Origin: Phyllobacterium lublinensis
GTDB taxonomy: Bacteria > Pseudomonadota > Alphaproteobacteria > Rhizobiales > Rhizobiaceae
Assembly: GCF_020164435.1 (NCBI RefSeq)
Contig: NZ_JAIUDQ010000007.1
Location: 62,001 to 126,000, forward strand
DNA: 64,000 nt
Direction: 5' to 3'
Under the pieces are notes generated by a model, which saw only the letters and a list, made by a program, of their open reading frames with translations, made no database searches and was not told the DNA's origin. Within the stretch, counting starts at the first letter, position 1. Each line of letters starts with the position of its first letter. Shown piece after piece: positions 45,861-54,814 of this stretch. The translations under genes were made by a program, and so were the position numbers.

Positions 45861-46442
45861 ATGAGCGACAGCCCTGTCCGTATGAAGTCAGTTGAAGTGC
45901 TCTCCGACAATTGGGGAACCCTGAAGAAATACAGCTATGATTTCGTACGGCGCGACGGGCAGACCGAGCCCCAATCGCGAGAGGTTTATGATCGCGGCAA
46001 TGGTGCGGTGGTCCTGCCCTATGATCCGGTAAGCGGAAAGGTTCTGCTTACACGACAATTCCGTCTGCCGGCCTACGTTGCTGGGCACGATCCCATGCTG
46101 ATCGAGGCGTGCGCTGGCCTCCTGGACGATAATGACGCTGAAACGGCTGCGCGCAAGGAGACCGAGGAGGAACTCGGTTACCGCTTGCGGCACATCGAGC
46201 GTGTATTCGACGTCTTCATGAGCCCGGGCAGTGTAACCGAACGCCTGGTTTTCTTTATTGCGGCCTACGATCCCGCAGACCGGATTTCCGATGGAGGGGG
46301 TCATGCGGACGAAGGCGAGGACATCGAAGTTCTGGAAATGTCGCTGGACGATGCCCTGGCCATGGTTGAGAGCCATCAGATAGTCGACGCCAAGACGGTC
46401 ATGTTGCTGCAGCATGTCAAACTCAAGGGACTTATCGCCTGA
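45861..46442 (+). CDS. Nudix hydrolase, NudK/ADP-ribose pyrophosphatase type
   Basis: A 193-residue Nudix enzyme. The Nudix box is GLLDDNDAETAARKETEEELGY, preceded by VLLTRQFRLPAY as in GDP-mannose and ADP-sugar pyrophosphatases of the NudK/NudF group. It probably hydrolyses a nucleoside diphosphate sugar. It follows the CDF gene by 24 bases on the same strand. Confidence 0.86.
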   Translation: MSDSPVRMKSVEVLSDNWGTLKKYSYDFVRRDGQTEPQSREVYDRGNGAVVLPYDPVSGKVLLTRQFRLPAYVAGHDPMLIEACAGLLDDNDAETAARKETEEELGYRLRHIERVFDVFMSPGSVTERLVFFIAAYDPADRISDGGGHADEGEDIEVLEMSLDDALAMVESHQIVDAKTVMLLQHVKLKGLIA

Positions 46443-46738
46443 TTTTTTGCCAATAGCCGATGCAGACCTGCAACGTTTGTAACGGATTATTTCAGAGCGT
46501 CATGATTTCGTTACAATTATGTTGACATAGAAATGCTGCCGGGGCACATGTCACCCTAGCAATGCAATTCTCCATATCTCGATGCGACGCCGGGGGCGTA
46601 CGTCAGGGGACAGTAAATTTGGCGGCACGCATCAGTTCCTGAAATTGAGGATCGAGCGCCAATAACGCATGGCAGCGCCGAGCGGATAACCGCGGCTGTT
46701 TACAAAATTAGTTAACCTTTAACTGCCAGGATTAACTT
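46443..46738. other. Intergenic region
   Basis: No gene or strong hairpin. A TTGACA hexamer occurs at 46521 but lacks a clear -10 element. AT-rich sequence with TTAA at 46712, 46719 and 46732 precedes the next gene. Confidence 0.4.
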
Positions 46739-47686
46739 ATGGGTAAACTGTACTTTTATGCATTGATCACAGGCATTTCTCTCCTTGCCGTGGCGCCTCC
46801 TGCGAGCGCCCGCAGCATTGCCGATTGTGACAAGCAAACAGCCAAGGCGGAAATTCTGTCCGATACGGTTGATCCTGTTCCTGATGTTGATAAGAATGAA
46901 AAGGCGGATGCCTGTTCGCCGCAGAACAAGGCTGTCTCGCAGCAGCAGCCGGCGAAGGTTGCGCCCATCAACATCGTTGCTACAGGCAGTGCAAGCAGTT
47001 TGAAAAAGGTTATCAAAGGCGAAATTCGTCCGCGGGACGAGGGGTCGCTCCATGAGAATTTGGCATTCAAGTATCGCATCTATCGCCCGCAAGCACCAAA
47101 TGGCGACACGATGGTGTTGTTGCATGGTTCGGGACAGGACGAAACCAGCCTTGTTTCCTTTGGGGCGAAGATAGCACCCAACGCATTGCTCCTCGCTGTG
47201 CGCGGACGCGTGATCCAGGACGGATCGAATCGCTGGTATCGCCGGCTTACCCCAGTCAGTTTCGACCAGAAGGACATTCGCTCGGAAGCAAAGGCGTTTG
47301 CGGAATTTCTGAAGCAGGTGACACAGGAATACAAAATCGATCCGAACCGCACGACCTTTCTCGGTTATTCCAATGGTGCCAACCTCATCAACGCGGTCAT
47401 GATGCTGTATCCGGATCTGGTCAAGCAGGCCGTGCTGCTGCGCTCGATGCCGGTCTTGACCGGAACAGTGCAAGCGAACCTCGCCAATGCCCGCGTACTC
47501 ACAGTCTCAGGGGCGTCCGACCAGCTTTACGCGCCTTATGCGCCCGCTCTGGAGGAAATGTTACGGGCACATGGCGCTCGCGTAGAGGCGCGTTCCATCA
47601 AGTCGGATCACGGTCTTGGCAAAGATGACGTCAAAGTCGTCAGCGAATGGCTGTCCGGTGCGACTGCACAACTCAAGAAGAACTGA
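46739..47686 (+). CDS. Secreted alpha/beta hydrolase (carboxylesterase-like)
   Basis: A 315-residue exported hydrolase. Signal peptide residues 1-24 (ISLLAVAPPASA). A low-complexity linker of about 75 residues precedes the hydrolase domain, where MVLLHGSGQDETS gives the oxyanion loop, FLGYSNGANL the nucleophile elbow, SGASDQLYAPY the acid and SDHGLGKDD the His. Resembles phospholipase/carboxylesterase or dienelactone-hydrolase-like enzymes; substrate unknown. Confidence 0.83.
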   Translation: MGKLYFYALITGISLLAVAPPASARSIADCDKQTAKAEILSDTVDPVPDVDKNEKADACSPQNKAVSQQQPAKVAPINIVATGSASSLKKVIKGEIRPRDEGSLHENLAFKYRIYRPQAPNGDTMVLLHGSGQDETSLVSFGAKIAPNALLLAVRGRVIQDGSNRWYRRLTPVSFDQKDIRSEAKAFAEFLKQVTQEYKIDPNRTTFLGYSNGANLINAVMMLYPDLVKQAVLLRSMPVLTGTVQANLANARVLTVSGASDQLYAPYAPALEEMLRAHGARVEARSIKSDHGLGKDDVKVVSEWLSGATAQLKKN

Positions 47687-47743
47687 GTGACCCGAAACCA
47701 TTCCGCTTGCATCGGACCAGTCAGTCGTTTATTTGTCTGAACT

Positions 47744-47860
47744 ATGAAAATGCGCCCGGCTCATCAGTCCTTCGCCAAGTCCGCCTTTGCGGGCCTGACG
47801 AATCGCGCGTTCCTGCTTCCGCTTCTTCTCGACCTTATCGGCGACCGCCGGGCTCGTTAA
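47744..47860 (+). CDS. Leucine-codon leader peptide upstream of leuA
   Basis: A 38-codon open frame (MKMRPAHQSF...) whose last third reads NRAFLLPLLLDLIGDRRAR, with six Leu codons within nine positions (47813-47836). It ends inside an RNA that can form competing hairpins and lies 132 bases before leuA. This is the classic layout of a translation-sensing attenuator for leucine. No obvious strong ribosome binding site precedes the ATG, so its translation is inferred. Confidence 0.7.
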   Translation: MKMRPAHQSFAKSAFAGLTNRAFLLPLLLDLIGDRRAR

Positions 47861-47902
47861 GAGGAGCGTCCGGCGGTCGAAACCGCCGCGAGGCTGTCGC
47901 TC
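47843..47902 (+). promoter_or_regulatory. Candidate leuA attenuator hairpins
   Basis: Arm A GACCGCCGG (47843-47851), inside the end of the leader frame, pairs perfectly with arm B CCGGCGGTC (47870-47878). Arm B also pairs with arm C ACCGCCG (47882-47888) to give a 7-bp stem with CGAA loop. An outer pairing AGGAGCG / CGCTCCT (47862-47868 / 47898-47904) can enclose B:C and is followed by pyrimidine-rich TCTCCCTTT. A:B and B:C are mutually exclusive, as expected of an attenuator. Confidence 0.62.
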
Positions 47903-47992
47903 CTTCTCCCTTTACAAGTTGAATGTAACGCTTAAGAAAAGTGCCGAGATTGCGCGAGAAACCGCTCGCATCCGGCCAGAAACGAGAAGCAA

Positions 47993-49696
47993 ATGACCGA
48001 TATGATCGCCCCTCGAAAAAATGCGGGCATGCCCGGCGCAGCCAAGAAGTATGAGCCCTATCCATTCGTTGACCTCACAGACAGGCGATGGCCGTCAAAG
48101 CGCATCGAGAAGGCACCTATCTGGTGCTCGGTGGACCTGCGAGATGGCAATCAGGCCCTCATCGATCCAATGGGGCATGACCGCAAGGTCCGGATGTTTG
48201 CTTTGCTGCTCGATATGGGTTTCAAGGAAATTGAAATCGGTTTTCCTTCCGCCTCACAGACGGATTTTGATTTCGCGCGTTGGTGCGTTGAAGAAGGCAA
48301 TTCCTCTCCGGATGTTTCGCTGCAGGTGCTGGTGCAGTGTCGGCCCGAGTTGATTACCCGCACGTTCGAATCTCTGGAAGGCGCCCACAAGCCGATCGTT
48401 CATTTCTATAACTCGACCAGTGAGTTGCAGCGCCGGGTTGTGTTCAACAAGGATGTACACGGAATCAAATCTATCGCCACCGACGCAGCCAAGATGATTA
48501 CCGATATGGCGGCCAAGGCTGGTGGCGGCTACCGGTTCGAATACTCACCGGAAAGCTTTACGGGTACCGAACTCGAGGTAGCGTTGGAAATCTGCAATGC
48601 AGTGACCGAGATCGTGAAGCCGACGCCGGACAACAAATTGATCATCAATCTACCCTCCACGGTGGAGATGTCGACGCCCAACATCTATGCGGATCGTATC
48701 GAATGGATGTGCCGGCAGCTCGACAATCGCGAAAACCTGATCATTTCCCTGCATCCGCACAATGACCGCGGCACAGGTATAGCGGCGACCGAACTTGGCC
48801 TGATGGCTGGTGCGGACCGTGTCGAGGGCACTTTGTTCGGCAATGGCGAGCGGACAGGCAATGTCGACATCGTCACGCTGGCTCTCAACATGTTCACTCA
48901 AGGCGTCGATCCTGAAATCGACTGTTCCGACATCAACCGGATGAAGGATGTTTACGAATACTCCAATCAACTGGTGATTCCGGAGCGGCACCCCTATGTC
49001 GGCGAGTTGGTTTATACCGCCTTCTCCGGTTCGCATCAGGACGCGATCAACAAGGGCATGAAAGCGATCAAGCAGGCGAACAAGTCCCTCTGGGAGGTGC
49101 CTTATTTGCCGATCGATCCGCAGGACGTTGGACGCAGCTATGAAGCGATCATTCGCATCAATTCGCAGTCCGGCAAGGGGGGGATCGCCTATATTCTCCA
49201 GGCCGATTATGGTTTGAACCTGCCGCGCGGCATGCAGGTTGAATTCCGCGAGGATATCCAGCAGATAACCGACGAGGAAGGCAAAGAGATGCCCTCCAAG
49301 CGCATCTACGAGCGCTTCCAGGATCTTTACGTCGAACAACCCAACGCCCGGTTGAAGTTCGTCGATCATCACACCTATCCGGACACTGAGCAAAAAGGCA
49401 TGCGGATACTTGCCGCTGAAATTACGGATCGTGGCGAAACCAAGAGGATCGAGGGGCGGGGGACCGGACCTGTCGACGGGTTTATCGATGCGTTATCGCA
49501 TTATCTCGGGATGCGTCTGTCAGTGGTGAATTACTCGGAACATTCGTTGCAGCACGGGTCCGACGCCGCCGCCATCAGCTATATGGAAATCGAGCACCCG
49601 GCCGGAAAGATCTTTGGTGCGGGCATCAACAAGAACATCGTCACAGCCTCGCTCGAGGGCATCATCTCAGCCGCAAACCGGATTATCGGCAGCTAG
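47993..49696 (+). CDS. leuA: 2-isopropylmalate synthase
   Basis: A 567-residue enzyme catalysing the first committed step of leucine synthesis. The catalytic barrel starts with CSVDLRDGNQALIDPMG and includes LHPHNDRGTGIAATELG with the metal-binding His; the C-terminal allosteric LeuA dimer domain (about 430-567) binds leucine. Length and motifs fit the long LeuA type found in alphaproteobacteria and Actinobacteria. Preceded by a Leu leader. Confidence 0.95.
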   Translation: MTDMIAPRKNAGMPGAAKKYEPYPFVDLTDRRWPSKRIEKAPIWCSVDLRDGNQALIDPMGHDRKVRMFALLLDMGFKEIEIGFPSASQTDFDFARWCVEEGNSSPDVSLQVLVQCRPELITRTFESLEGAHKPIVHFYNSTSELQRRVVFNKDVHGIKSIATDAAKMITDMAAKAGGGYRFEYSPESFTGTELEVALEICNAVTEIVKPTPDNKLIINLPSTVEMSTPNIYADRIEWMCRQLDNRENLIISLHPHNDRGTGIAATELGLMAGADRVEGTLFGNGERTGNVDIVTLALNMFTQGVDPEIDCSDINRMKDVYEYSNQLVIPERHPYVGELVYTAFSGSHQDAINKGMKAIKQANKSLWEVPYLPIDPQDVGRSYEAIIRINSQSGKGGIAYILQADYGLNLPRGMQVEFREDIQQITDEEGKEMPSKRIYERFQDLYVEQPNARLKFVDHHTYPDTEQKGMRILAAEITDRGETKRIEGRGTGPVDGFIDALSHYLGMRLSVVNYSEHSLQHGSDAAAISYMEIEHPAGKIFGAGINKNIVTASLEGIISAANRIIGS

Positions 49697-49698
49697 TC

Positions 49699-49720
49699 AA
49701 AGGCCCTTCGGGGCCTTTTT
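49699..49720 (+). terminator. Rho-independent terminator of leuA
   Basis: Perfect 8-bp stem AAAGGCCC / GGGCCTTT with TTCG tetraloop, then more Ts, three bases after the leuA stop. Confidence 0.92.
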
Positions 49721-49825
49721 CCTGTCACCCGAAAGAGTAGTAAATTCGTAGGTAAATCCTTGCTTAAGCCAAAGGATAGGCCGGATTCGGACAAGTTTAA
49801 GGTGCAATAGCAGGCCGGATCGTTA

Positions 49826-50509
49826 ATGATGTCCAAGTTGAAAATTCAAGAACAGGACCGACCTGACCACACCCGTGCGGACTGGATGGTGGAAGCTTTC
49901 ATGCGAGAGAAGACCCACGACGACAGGCTGAAACTTGCCGACGCAATACGCGGCGCGCAAGTCAGTGCAGCCGATCGGGGCGACATCGCAATGGATGCGA
50001 AGGAAGCGGACCTTGCGCGGATCGAAATCCTTGCTGACGATTTGCGCCCGGTTTTCGAGGATGTTCCGATCGATGATCTGCAATGGGACTTCGCAGTCTC
50101 CAAGGGCGGGCAGCCGCGGCTGTGGATCGATGCAACTTCACATGTAATGATGGGGCGCGACCGACGCACTTACAGGTTCGTCCGGGACACCCGGCTGGGG
50201 CGGATTGTCGTCGCAGAATCGCCCGAAATAAGGCCGATTGCGGACGCAGTTACGAACTATATCGCCGAGCGTATTGTCGAGCGTCAAAGATTAATGGAAG
50301 GAAAGCGGATCAGTTTGCTTCCAACCGAACCCTTCAAGGAAGCGGATTCGCCAGCGAAGAACCTGGCTAATGCCGCCGCTCCCCAGCGATCGCGCTTGAG
50401 TGCGTTCATTACGGCAACGTTCTGGTTCCTGATCGGCGCGTCGGCCGGTGCCGGTGCGCTCCTGCTCCTTTTCTGGGAACATATTGCTCCCTTCATAAGG
50501 CCGGATTAA
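49826..50509 (+). CDS. Hypothetical protein with C-terminal membrane anchor
   Basis: A 227-residue protein: a soluble N-terminal 185 residues, then one hydrophobic segment near 195-220 (FITATFWFLIGASAGAGALLLLF) and a short tail. The region around DDLQWDFAVSKGGQPRLWIDATSHVMMGRD looks folded and conserved in character, but I recognise no family. Its 3' end overlaps the convergent phosphoesterase gene by 17 bases. Confidence 0.7.
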   Translation: MMSKLKIQEQDRPDHTRADWMVEAFMREKTHDDRLKLADAIRGAQVSAADRGDIAMDAKEADLARIEILADDLRPVFEDVPIDDLQWDFAVSKGGQPRLWIDATSHVMMGRDRRTYRFVRDTRLGRIVVAESPEIRPIADAVTNYIAERIVERQRLMEGKRISLLPTEPFKEADSPAKNLANAAAPQRSRLSAFITATFWFLIGASAGAGALLLLFWEHIAPFIRPD

Positions 50510-51425
50510 AGACTGCTCCCACCTTCAAATCCAGCTCGCGAGTGGTGCGGATTGTCATCTGTTCGTCGACAATTCCTCGTTCGATCATCCGGCAAGACCA
50601 ACCCGCATTCGTTCTTGCGATTGAGAACAGGTTGAAAGCGGCAGGCGGCTTGTGGTTTCCCCCAAACCCTTGACTTGCCGAGGGTACGCATATGACGGGA
50701 ACCGTCCAGTCAGGTCCGTTGATCTCATAACGGGTAGCGAGATGGGTGTGGCCGTGCAATACGAGTTCAGCACCATGCTCGCGAACGGTTCGCTGAAAGA
50801 GGCCGATACCAAGCAGACGCTTGTGAGAAGGAGCCGCACCGCGCACAGGCGGATGGTGGATCATGATCACCCGGAACAATCCGCGCTCGCCAGTCTCATC
50901 GAGAATTTGCCCGAGCTTGCGCGCCTGCCGGTCACGAATATCACCGGTGGCCATGAAGGGGGCTGTGGCGCGGGCCGAAGAAACGCCGATCAGCGCCACG
51001 TCGCCTCGTACCCGCAAGTATGGAAACTCAACTGGACTGTTGGCAGCAGCTTCACGATCGCCGCGCATCCACGGTTCCCAGTAGCGGCGTGTTTTTTTCA
51101 GTGCACCCGGCACATAGGCGTCATGGTTCCCGGGGACGACCGAGACCTTGGCGGGATCGCCCAGTGATTTGAGCCAGCGCTGTGCGGTTTCCAGTTCTTC
51201 ATCGAGAGCCAGATTGACCAGATCACCCGTCACTGCGATATGATCGGGTTCCTGGGTCTGCATATCGGCAACAAGGTTCTCCAATGTACCGCCAGTCATC
51301 GAGCCTTTGCGGTTTGAACGCCAATTGATGTAGCCGGTAATACGCTTGGAAACCAATTCGCGCAAAGTCAGCGCTGGAAGTGGCGACAGATGGATGTCAG
51401 AAATGTGGGCGAGGCGAAACATCAT
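50493..51425 (-). CDS. Metallophosphoesterase
   Basis: A 310-residue calcineurin-like phosphoesterase. All dinuclear metal motifs are present in order: HISDIHLS, GDLVN, PGNHD, MIHHPP and LHGHTH. Such enzymes hydrolyse phosphodiesters (cyclic nucleotides, lipids, nucleic acids); the substrate is unclear. Start 51425 (with ATG 51422 adjacent) gives the MFRLAHISDIH N-terminus; a much longer open frame upstream lacks homology-like sequence. Confidence 0.88.
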   Translation of the reverse strand: MMFRLAHISDIHLSPLPALTLRELVSKRITGYINWRSNRKGSMTGGTLENLVADMQTQEPDHIAVTGDLVNLALDEELETAQRWLKSLGDPAKVSVVPGNHDAYVPGALKKTRRYWEPWMRGDREAAANSPVEFPYLRVRGDVALIGVSSARATAPFMATGDIRDRQARKLGQILDETGERGLFRVIMIHHPPVRGAAPSHKRLLGIGLFQRTVREHGAELVLHGHTHLATRYEINGPDWTVPVICVPSASQGFGGNHKPPAAFNLFSIARTNAGWSCRMIERGIVDEQMTIRTTRELDLKVGAVFNPAL

Positions 51426-51506
51426 TTCAGCTTTATGAGAGTATGGGAGCGAAATCCAGTGAAACAACCGTCGCACGGCACCAGGGTTCCACTCAAGGTC
51501 TGACGA

Positions 51507-51977
51507 ATGGTCAAGCAACGCGCCCGATGGCGTCACCACCTGTTTCACACCTATTTCCTTTTTCGTCGTCCGATGACCCTGGGCGCACGCGGCGTTGTCA
51601 TTGATGAGGCGACGCGCTCGGTGATGCTCATTCGCCATACTTATGTTCCCGGCTGGCAGTTTCCGGGCGGCGGCGTGGAAACCGGACACACGCTAGAGCA
51701 AACCCTGGCGAAGGAGCTGATGGAGGAGGGCAATATCGAGCTGACCGGACGACCGGAGCTTTTTGCCATTTATCACAACGCCCATGCCTCACGGCGGGAC
51801 CATGTTGCATTATATATCTGCCGGTCGTTCCGGCAGGTTGCTCCGTTTGTGCCCAATCGGGAAATCGCCGAAGCGAAGTTCTTCAACCTCGATTCCCTGC
51901 CAGAAGGTATCACGCCGTCCACGCGGCGAAGGCTATCCGAGATATTGGACGGCGGGGAAGTGCCGCTGACCTGGTAG
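51507..51977 (+). CDS. Nudix hydrolase
   Basis: A 156-residue Nudix-fold protein. The box reads GGGVETGHTLEQTLAKELMEEGN, with Lys in the position usually held by Arg. The rest (VMLIRHTYVPGWQFPGGG) is typical of small MutT/ADP-ribose type enzymes. Divergent from the metallophosphoesterase gene. Substrate unknown; activity may be altered by the R-to-K change. Confidence 0.82.
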   Translation: MVKQRARWRHHLFHTYFLFRRPMTLGARGVVIDEATRSVMLIRHTYVPGWQFPGGGVETGHTLEQTLAKELMEEGNIELTGRPELFAIYHNAHASRRDHVALYICRSFRQVAPFVPNREIAEAKFFNLDSLPEGITPSTRRRLSEILDGGEVPLTW

Positions 51978-52213
51978 ATGCGCCAGCTGATGGCACGTGA
52001 AGGAACGTCACTTTTTCGCGCCTGAAGCGATTTTCGGTTTACCTGCATCTTGTTTGATGTTAGGCGAGCAGAAAAGGAGACATCTTGTGACAGGAATTCT
52101 TTTCATCCGACGATGAAACCCGGCCGGCGCTCAGACTGCGTCGGATGTTCCTGTATTGCCAATGTGGCTTGCAGCCCAAGGCGATTGTCTACTCCTTCGA
52201 AAAGATACCTAGC

Positions 52214-52726
52214 ATGCTGAATCATGTCGTGGCCTATGCGCCGGAAGAGCCGGTGCATGATGTCGTCATAGAAGAGATCAACAGGGAAGCGTTTGGTCCC
52301 GGGCGCTTCACCCGTGCTGCCTACCGGATTCGTGAGGGCGGCCCACACGACCGGAGCCTGTCCTTCGTCGCGCTGAACGGCGAGCATGTGATTGCGTCGA
52401 TCCGGTTGACCCCGATTCTGATCGGCCCCACGCCTGCCATGCTCCTCGGGCCATTAGCCGTCCGCCCGGCCTGGAAGAATCAGGGTATTGGAGCTGCGCT
52501 CATGCGAACGAGCATGGAAGCTGCCCGTCTGGCCGGTCATGACCTAGTTATTCTGGTGGGTGACGAGCCCTACTATGCGCCCTTTGGGTTTCGCCAGATT
52601 TCGGGTCACCAGATCGAGATGCCCGCGCCAGTCGATCCGGCACGGTTCCTGGCCTGTGAACTCAAACCCCGCGCCCTGTACGATGTTGCGGGCAAGGTGC
52701 GTCATGCGCATTCCGGCGGGATTTGA
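52214..52726 (+). CDS. GNAT N-acetyltransferase (YhbS-like)
   Basis: A 170-residue acetyltransferase. Strand 4 plus the acetyl-CoA loop appear as LGPLAVRPAWKNQGIGAALM, and LVGDEPYYAPFGFR is a conserved YhbS-type motif. Start 52214 is preferred over 52145, since it gives the family N-terminus. Convergent with the four-gene MoxR operon. Confidence 0.85.
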   Translation: MLNHVVAYAPEEPVHDVVIEEINREAFGPGRFTRAAYRIREGGPHDRSLSFVALNGEHVIASIRLTPILIGPTPAMLLGPLAVRPAWKNQGIGAALMRTSMEAARLAGHDLVILVGDEPYYAPFGFRQISGHQIEMPAPVDPARFLACELKPRALYDVAGKVRHAHSGGI

Positions 52727-52729
52727 AGC

Positions 52730-54811
52730 TTATTTTCCTTCGCGGTACCACATGCTGCCCAGGACGAGAATCATTGCAGCAAGGCCAAGAAAGCCAGAAA
52801 ACAGCGGCAGACGGTCGACACTCTTGAGGACGGTTTCGTTGGTGGGTCTCAGCCCGATCCAGTTGTCTCCGCTGGCACTCGCGATGCCACGGGAGGCAAC
52901 GATATTGGGCACTTCGATTGTGCTCTGATCCGCGTCGGTGCGCAGGCGGCGGGTACCGCCACCCGTTTCCCGGGCGAGGGGGTCGAGCTTTGCCGTGGTG
53001 GAAACATTGTCAGCAAATTCCGGCGCGTCCACAGGTCCAACGTGCGCAAGGGTTGTCAGGTCTCCGTTCGCGACCTGGTAAAGACCGATTTCATCGGTCG
53101 GCAATGTAGCGGTAAATACGCCGGGCTCTGTCTCGGTCAGGGGAACTGACAGTGTTTTGCCCGATGGCGTAATAATGCTGGCAGGGTCGGCAGTCTTCTT
53201 CATTGTCTGGCGATGGATCTCGAGGTTGCGGCCGCTGCCGGTTGCGGTCAGCGCTTCCTCTTCCAGATCAGGCTCTTTCATCAGCCAATGGGCAATTCGT
53301 CTGTACAGGGCCGCATGCGGGCCGCCGCCTTCGAAGCCGCGTGCCCAGAGCCAGCCTTGATCGGAAAGGAACATGCCGACACGGCCTTCGCCCATACGGT
53401 TCAGGACCAGCAACGGCCTGTCGCCAGCATTCATGACGACATTGCCGTCAGGTGGATTTACGTCGATGACCCGGAACCAGCGGCTCCAGTTTGGCGGCTC
53501 CTGTGCGCTGCCTTCAAGTCCACGTGTCACTGGGTGACGTTTGCCTTGCTCGCTCAGACGCGGGTAGAAGGCTTTCTCGTCAATATTGCCTGTCGGCGTC
53601 GCAGGAAGGACTGATAGAAGTGGCGTATTGGCGATCGACATGTTGCCAGCAAATTCGGGGCCGGCTGCAATGAGCAGGGCGCCACCCTTCTGAACATAGT
53701 CATTGATGTAGTCGTAATAGAGCAGCGGCAGCACATCGCGGTGTTGATAGCGATCGAAAATGATCAGATCAAACTGCTCGATCTTGTCGACAAAAAGCTC
53801 TCGCGTCGGAAAGGCGATAAGCGAAAGCTCGTTGATCGGGGTGGAGTCCTGCTTCTCGGGCGGCCGCAGGATGGTGAAATGGACAAGGTCTACAGATGCG
53901 TCGGATTTGAGCAGGTTACGCCACGTGCGCTCACCATTGTGGGGTTCGCCCGACACGAGCAGGACGCGCAGATTTTCACGAATGCCATCCACCATGGCGA
54001 CGGCCCGGTTATTCACTTCCGTCAACTCGTTGGGGAGCGAATCCACGATGATTTCGACAATATTGACGCCTGCGCGCGGCAATGTCACCTCCAGCGGCAT
54101 TTCCTCGCCGACGATGGCATCCTCGCTGTTGACCTCAGTGCCGTTGACCCGAACGCGCACGCGGGCGCGGCTGCCCTGCTGTTCGCCGGCACCCGTGACC
54201 TTGTAGGTCATCTCCTGGGGCTTGCCGGTCAACCCGAAGCGAGGGGCGCGGACAAACTGAATCCGCCGGTCGATTTCGTCTGGAACCCCGGTTATCAGGC
54301 CATGGACGGGCGCATTGAAGCCAAGGCCCGCTGGGTTGGCGGGGATATCATGAACCTGGCCATCCGTAATCATGATGGCACCGCCGACACGGGCAGGCGG
54401 GACGTCGCGAAACGCCCCGTTCAGCGCCTGGAACAGACGGGTTGACGTTGCATCGTCGCTTTCACTGGCGCGGCCGGTTTCGACAGTTCGAACTTCGAAT
54501 TGCGGCAAACGGGCAAGGGCCGTCTGCACCTGTTTGAGTGCCGCATCGGTGTCGGCCGTGCGATTGCCGATATCCTGGCTCTGACTGCGGTCGGCAATGA
54601 CGGCCACAACGCTTTTCAGCGGCTCGCGCTCCTCGTTGACGACGATCGGATTGAACAGCGCCATCGCGAAGGCCATGACCGCCAAAAGTCGAATCAGACT
54701 GCCGCGCTGGCGAAAGAAAATCCCGGCCATCGTCAGGAGGAACAACGGCACCAGCAGCAACGCCAGCAGCGTGCTTGAAACAAGTGGCTGAAAATCCAGG
54801 GAGAGATACAT
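52730..54811 (-). CDS. Large membrane protein of the MoxR operon (GATase-like domain)
   Basis: A 693-residue protein with membrane segments at the N-terminus (about 12-55) and at the very end (FLGLAAMILVLGSMWY). Between them lie a VWA-like region (VVAVIADRSQSQDIG, then GGAIMITDGQVHD) and a type 1 glutamine amidotransferase-like fold (LIIFDRYQHRDVLPLL, KGGALLIAAGPEFAG) without a clear catalytic Cys. Last gene of the operon, four bases after the DUF4159 gene. Probably a large extracytoplasmic scaffold. Confidence 0.78.
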   Translation of the reverse strand: MYLSLDFQPLVSSTLLALLLVPLFLLTMAGIFFRQRGSLIRLLAVMAFAMALFNPIVVNEEREPLKSVVAVIADRSQSQDIGNRTADTDAALKQVQTALARLPQFEVRTVETGRASESDDATSTRLFQALNGAFRDVPPARVGGAIMITDGQVHDIPANPAGLGFNAPVHGLITGVPDEIDRRIQFVRAPRFGLTGKPQEMTYKVTGAGEQQGSRARVRVRVNGTEVNSEDAIVGEEMPLEVTLPRAGVNIVEIIVDSLPNELTEVNNRAVAMVDGIRENLRVLLVSGEPHNGERTWRNLLKSDASVDLVHFTILRPPEKQDSTPINELSLIAFPTRELFVDKIEQFDLIIFDRYQHRDVLPLLYYDYINDYVQKGGALLIAAGPEFAGNMSIANTPLLSVLPATPTGNIDEKAFYPRLSEQGKRHPVTRGLEGSAQEPPNWSRWFRVIDVNPPDGNVVMNAGDRPLLVLNRMGEGRVGMFLSDQGWLWARGFEGGGPHAALYRRIAHWLMKEPDLEEEALTATGSGRNLEIHRQTMKKTADPASIITPSGKTLSVPLTETEPGVFTATLPTDEIGLYQVANGDLTTLAHVGPVDAPEFADNVSTTAKLDPLARETGGGTRRLRTDADQSTIEVPNIVASRGIASASGDNWIGLRPTNETVLKSVDRLPLFSGFLGLAAMILVLGSMWYREGK

Positions 54812-54814
54812 CGC

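Noticed and set aside
46712..46735. CtrA box upstream of the secreted hydrolase
   Set aside because: Three TTAA words with gaps of three and nine bases, not seven.
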